A DNA stretch of 17,033 bases from NCBI GenBank assembly GCA_016292545.1, contig JAEDIG010000050.1, positions 1 through 17,033 on the forward strand, read 5' to 3'. Made by a program: the position numbers and the translations under genes. Of this stretch, positions 14,826 through 17,033 are shown piece after piece (position 1 is the first letter of the stretch; each line of letters starts with the position of its first letter). This stretch comes from Bacteroidaceae bacterium. GTDB taxonomy: Bacteria; Bacteroidota; Bacteroidia; Bacteroidales; Bacteroidaceae. The notes under the pieces are model-generated. The model made no database searches. It worked only from the letters and a program-made list of their open reading frames with translations, and had not been told where the DNA came from.

Positions 14826-14857
14826 CAAAAGTAGCGTTTTTCTTCCTTATGGCCAAA
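14826..14857 (-). promoter_or_regulatory. Promoter of the GT2-DUF4922-SpoIID gene
   Basis: On the minus strand TTTG (14854-14857) and TACTTTTG (14826-14833, matching TAnnTTTG) are 20 bases apart. The predicted start near 14820 gives a leader of about 33 bases to the ATG at 14786. A small imperfect inverted repeat (GGCC at 14851-14854 with GGCC at 14864-14867) overlaps the -33 element. Confidence 0.75.
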
Positions 14858-15152
14858 TTTTTGGGCCTCTCATCCTTCATTTGGCAGTCCATTGCCATGC
14901 AATCACGTTTTTTACGTCACGCATTTTCTTTCATTTATCTTCCCCTTGCTCGCGCATGAAGGGGGGACAGAATATAACCCTGTGTCCACATGCGACCATC
15001 CCCAAACCAAAACCATGCTTTGACTTGTGTGGCACACTTCAGGGCGCAGGACACCCGACCTTCCCTTGGGCCGAACAATTACACTAAAATAAATCCGAGT
15101 GAGAGCCGGTATCTACGATCTTGCATAATACGTCCTTTAACTTTAGTCGGCG
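14858..15152 (-). ncRNA. Possible small RNA or long 5' leader downstream of an orphan promoter
   Basis: This stretch between divergent genes has no convincing coding frame. The promoter at 15153-15184 would transcribe it leftwards from about 15147. It contains several short hairpins: TGGCA/TGCCA at 14882-14897, CCCCTT/AAGGGG at 14942-14964 and a GGGCG/CACCC-type hairpin at 15042-15056. The only early minus-strand frame is a 15-codon one at 15126-15079, without a ribosome site. No clear T-tailed terminator precedes the downstream promoter at 14826-14857, so the RNA could equally be an extended leader of the SpoIID-fusion gene. I cannot assign a known RNA family. Confidence 0.3.
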
Positions 15153-15184
15153 CAAAGATAACACAAAAAAACGACCTTATCAAA
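15153..15184 (-). promoter_or_regulatory. Consensus minus-strand promoter with no adjacent gene
   Basis: On the minus strand TTTG (15181-15184) and TATCTTTG (15153-15160) are separated by 20 bases, both elements perfect. The next annotated start in that direction is at 14786, about 360 bases away, and has its own promoter. The transcript is therefore a small RNA or a long leader. Confidence 0.65.
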
Positions 15185-15198
15185 AAACCCACGAAGAA

Positions 15199-15231
15199 AT
15201 TGCACCTCTCCAACATTTTGTTGTAACTTTG
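15199..15231 (+). promoter_or_regulatory. Promoter of the ATP-grasp / deacetylase pair
   Basis: TAACTTTG at 15224-15231 is a perfect -7 box, with ATTG at 15199-15202 as a weak -33 element 21 bases upstream. The -7 box ends five bases before the ATG at 15236, so the message should be leaderless or nearly so, as at 302 and 4535. Confidence 0.65.
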
Positions 15232-15235
15232 CAGC

Positions 15236-16195
15236 ATGAAACTGCATATTTTCAATCCTGAGAACGATTTGGCACTGGCCGACGGACGGCCCGGCTATAC
15301 GGCTCCTGCCAGTGCGCGCCAGATGCGCAGGGAGCTGCACTGGCTTCCCGAATGGTGGGCAGAGGAAGGCGACACGGTGTGGGACGGGGAAAGCCCTCTG
15401 CAACTCCAGGAGGGGGACGAAATCTGCCCCTGGGGATGGAGCCCGGCCCTCATCCACCAACTGAAGCAGGCCGGTGTGGCCGACCGCTTCCTGCCTTCTG
15501 CCGAGGAGATGGACCGCCTGCGATGGCTTTCCCACAGGCGCACAGCCGTGGAAGCACTCGGACAGATGCGTGCCGACGGACTGCTGGCCGGCACCCTTTG
15601 CGGCCACTCCATGGAATGCACCCGTCCCGCAGAGGTGGACGAGGCCCTGGCACGATGGCCGCAAACGCTGTTCAAGGCTCCCTGGAGTTGCAGCGGAAAG
15701 GGACTGGTGGCAAGCACTGCAACCGACTGTGCCCGCAGGATGGAGCACATCATGCAGCAGCAGGGGAGCATCATCGCCGAGCAGATGCTCCACAAGCTGA
15801 CCGACTTTGCGCTGGAATTCATGCTCGACGGGAACGGGGGCGTGGAATACCAGGGCCTCTCGCTCTTCCACACCAATGAGGCCGGCGCATACACCGGCAA
15901 CTGGCTGGCTCCCGAACAGCAGAAGCTGGCATGGCTGGCACAATATGCCGACCCGCGCTGCCTGATGGACATCCGCCAGTGGTGGGAGCAATATCTCAGG
16001 CGGTTCCGCTACCGTGGGCCCGTGGGCATCGACATGATGCTCTGCCACGAGGGCATCTGTCCCTGTGTGGAAATCAACTGGCGCATGACCATGGGGCTGG
16101 TGGGCCTCTTTCTCACCCGGCAGGGGCGCAGCGGCAAGCTCCTTATATATTATATGTATGGCCACTATGTGGCCGAAGTGGAGGCCTTCGGATGA
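15236..16195 (+). CDS. ATP-grasp-like protein of unknown substrate
   Basis: A 319-residue cytosolic protein starting MKLHIFNPENDLALA, an opening shared by a group of uncharacterised Bacteroidales proteins. ATP-grasp-like features are visible in order: LFKAPWSCSGKG (145-156, with Lys147 and a glycine-rich loop), IIAEQML with Glu182, DFALEFML (190-197), then GPVGIDMML (261-269) and CVEINWRMTMG (277-287), where Glu279 and Asn281 fit the metal-binding E-x-N of ATP-grasp ligases. Such enzymes join a carboxylate to an amine or thiol using ATP; the substrate cannot be predicted. The start is supported by the -7 box ending at 15231. Its stop overlaps the start of the deacetylase gene by 4 bases (ATGA), implying translational coupling and a related role. 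The ATP-grasp assignment is from motif reading only. Confidence 0.7.
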   Translation: MKLHIFNPENDLALADGRPGYTAPASARQMRRELHWLPEWWAEEGDTVWDGESPLQLQEGDEICPWGWSPALIHQLKQAGVADRFLPSAEEMDRLRWLSHRRTAVEALGQMRADGLLAGTLCGHSMECTRPAEVDEALARWPQTLFKAPWSCSGKGLVASTATDCARRMEHIMQQQGSIIAEQMLHKLTDFALEFMLDGNGGVEYQGLSLFHTNEAGAYTGNWLAPEQQKLAWLAQYADPRCLMDIRQWWEQYLRRFRYRGPVGIDMMLCHEGICPCVEINWRMTMGLVGLFLTRQGRSGKLLIYYMYGHYVAEVEAFG

Positions 16196-16929
16196 AAAGG
16201 GTTGCATTCTTCCTTTCCGCGCTGGCCATGGCTGCAACGCTTTGGGGCCAGAACCATTGTGTGTGGAGCAAGGGCGGCATCATCCGCAAGGACACCACCC
16301 GGAGGTGCATCACCCTCGTGTTCACGGCCGCCGACCGTGCCGACGGAGCCCACGACATCCTGCGCACCCTCAGGCGAGAACATGTAAAGGCAGGCTTTTT
16401 CCTCACGGGCCGATTCCTGGAGCTGCATCCCGATGTGGTGGGTCGTCTGGTGGAGGAAGGGCACTACGTGGGCAGCCACAGCTACGGCCACCTGCTCTAT
16501 TCGCCCTGGGACAACCCCGACTCCACCACCGTGAGCCACACACAGTTCTGCGAAGACATCCGTCAGAGCTATGCCCTGCTGGCTCCCTACGGCATCACCC
16601 TGCAGAACGCCCCCGTCTTTCTGCCGCCCTATGAGCATTACAACGACACAATCTCCCAATGGGCACGCCAGATGGGTCTGCAGCTCATCTGCTTCACGCC
16701 GGGAAGCACCAGCAATGCCGACTACACCACACCCGACATGAAGAACTACCGCTCGTCGCAGACCATCTATGACAACATCCTGCGGCTGGAGGAGCGCGAG
16801 GGCCTGAACGGCCACATCATGCTCTTCCATCTGGGCACAGTGGATGCCCGCACGGACAAGTTCTACCACTCCCATCTGCGCAAACTCATCCGCACGCTCA
16901 AGAAGCGGGGCTACCGTTTCGAATGGTAG
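16192..16929 (+). CDS. Secreted polysaccharide-deacetylase-like (NodB/CE4-type) protein
   Basis: A 245-residue protein. A signal peptide (about 1-19, MKRVAFFLSALAMAATLWG) predicts export. The NodB-like fold is indicated by CITLVFTAADRADGAHDIL (39-57), KAGFFLTGRFL (66-76), GSHSYGHLLY (94-103, His96 and His100 as metal ligands), FLPPYEHYND (143-152) and MLFHLGT (210-216). The first motif is atypical: canonical CE4 enzymes have T-F-D-D, whereas here acidic residues occur as Asp48 and Asp51 in TAADRADG. Relatives with this variant occur in Bacteroidales, so it may be a divergent subgroup with another substrate rather than a dead enzyme. The frame is open upstream inside the ATP-grasp gene; the ATG at 16192 is chosen because it starts the signal peptide and overlaps the preceding stop. 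The target glycan is unknown. Confidence 0.8.
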   Translation: MKRVAFFLSALAMAATLWGQNHCVWSKGGIIRKDTTRRCITLVFTAADRADGAHDILRTLRREHVKAGFFLTGRFLELHPDVVGRLVEEGHYVGSHSYGHLLYSPWDNPDSTTVSHTQFCEDIRQSYALLAPYGITLQNAPVFLPPYEHYNDTISQWARQMGLQLICFTPGSTSNADYTTPDMKNYRSSQTIYDNILRLEEREGLNGHIMLFHLGTVDARTDKFYHSHLRKLIRTLKKRGYRFEW

Positions 16930-16954
16930 ACCACCTCGGTATTCCTGTTTAGGG

Positions 16955-16974
16955 GGAAGAGGCTATTCTCTTTT
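16955..16974 (+). terminator. Weak hairpin after the deacetylase gene
   Basis: AAGAG (16957-16961) pairs with CTCTT (16968-16972) around a six-base loop. The stem can be extended by two G-T pairs and ends in a run of Ts at 16971-16974. It could be a weak first terminator. Confidence 0.3.
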
Positions 16975-16992
16975 ACTAGTAGTCCTGCTTTT

Positions 16993-17011
16993 GCCCCTGT
17001 AGGGCGTTTTT
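16993..17011 (+). terminator. Probable intrinsic terminator after the deacetylase gene
   Basis: GCCC (16993-16996) and GGGC (17002-17005) form a short GC stem around CTGTA. It is followed by G and five Ts (17007-17011). The stem is short, so the call is moderate, but its position about 65 bases after the stop codon fits. Confidence 0.5.
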
Positions 17012-17033
17012 CAATTATCCGTTTTTAATACCC

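Noticed and set aside
13668..14834. A 388-codon open frame on the plus strand opposite the glycosyltransferase module
   Set aside because: It is antisense to the GT2 motifs and recognised domains and shows no family signature. It also runs through the promoter of the real gene.
15079..15126. A 15-codon minus-strand frame just after the orphan promoter, as a leader peptide
   Set aside because: It has no ribosome site, no regulatory codon run and no attenuator-like structure. Such a short frame is expected by chance.
15138..15145. TAACTTTA on the plus strand as another -7 box for the ATP-grasp gene
   Set aside because: It lacks a suitably spaced -33 element, overlaps the minus-strand promoter region, and the perfect box at 15224-15231 explains the gene better.
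15143..16237. A 364-codon minus-strand frame opposite the ATP-grasp-like gene
   Set aside because: It starts inside the deacetylase gene, is antisense to a gene with coherent motifs and a good promoter, and has a low-complexity composition typical of shadow frames.

Overview
The window looks like a chromosomal segment from a member of the Bacteroidales (Bacteroidaceae or Prevotellaceae; the genus cannot be fixed from this sequence). The main evidence is repeated Bacteroidota-type promoters, a TAnnTTTG -7 box with TTTG about 19-20 bases upstream, at 266-296, 14826-14857 and 15153-15184. Most genes also lack Shine-Dalgarno sequences, and the family content (DUF4922/SpoIID fusion, clostripain lipoprotein, ~620-residue RecQ with a C-terminal zinc module) is typical of the group. 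No tRNA, rRNA, insertion sequence, phage gene or CRISPR array was seen.

Left region (1-4520). A fragment of an AAA-ATPase-like gene runs off the left edge on the minus strand. It is followed by a clostripain (C11) lipoprotein on the plus strand, a small convergent unknown gene on the minus strand, and a plus-strand pair encoding an Xaa-Pro aminopeptidase and a secreted bleomycin-hydrolase-like C1 peptidase. That pair ends at a very strong terminator. The region is rich in peptidases, with three unrelated catalytic types: C11, M24 and C1.

Central region (4535-10074). Five genes lie in the same direction: recJ, recQ, yraN, a biotin-protein ligase gene and pyrH. Gaps between the first four are 3, 23 and 13 bases, and 71 bases precede pyrH. 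RecJ (5'-3' ssDNA exonuclease) and RecQ (3'-5' helicase) are the classic end-resection partners of the RecF pathway, and the PD-(D/E)xK protein YraN is linked to them. The recJ promoter is partly built into the terminator of the preceding gene.

Right region (10085-16929). On the minus strand, a 1246-residue protein fuses a family-2 glycosyltransferase, a HIT/GalT-like DUF4922 module and a SpoIID/LytB module. It is followed 13 bases later by a membrane-anchored alpha/beta hydrolase. Divergent from these, across a 377-base gap (14859-15235), lies a plus-strand pair overlapping by 4 bases: an ATP-grasp-like protein and a secreted polysaccharide-deacetylase-like protein. The gap contains an apparently orphan minus-strand promoter that could make a small RNA or a long leader. 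The right region reads as cell-envelope or glycan functions of unknown pathway.

The most notable points are the GT2-DUF4922-SpoIID fusion without an export signal, the orphan promoter, three genes whose promoters predict nearly leaderless mRNAs, and the promoter embedded in a terminator upstream of recJ. Nothing seen proves a wholly new system. The big fusion protein and its neighbours are the best candidate for undescribed biology.
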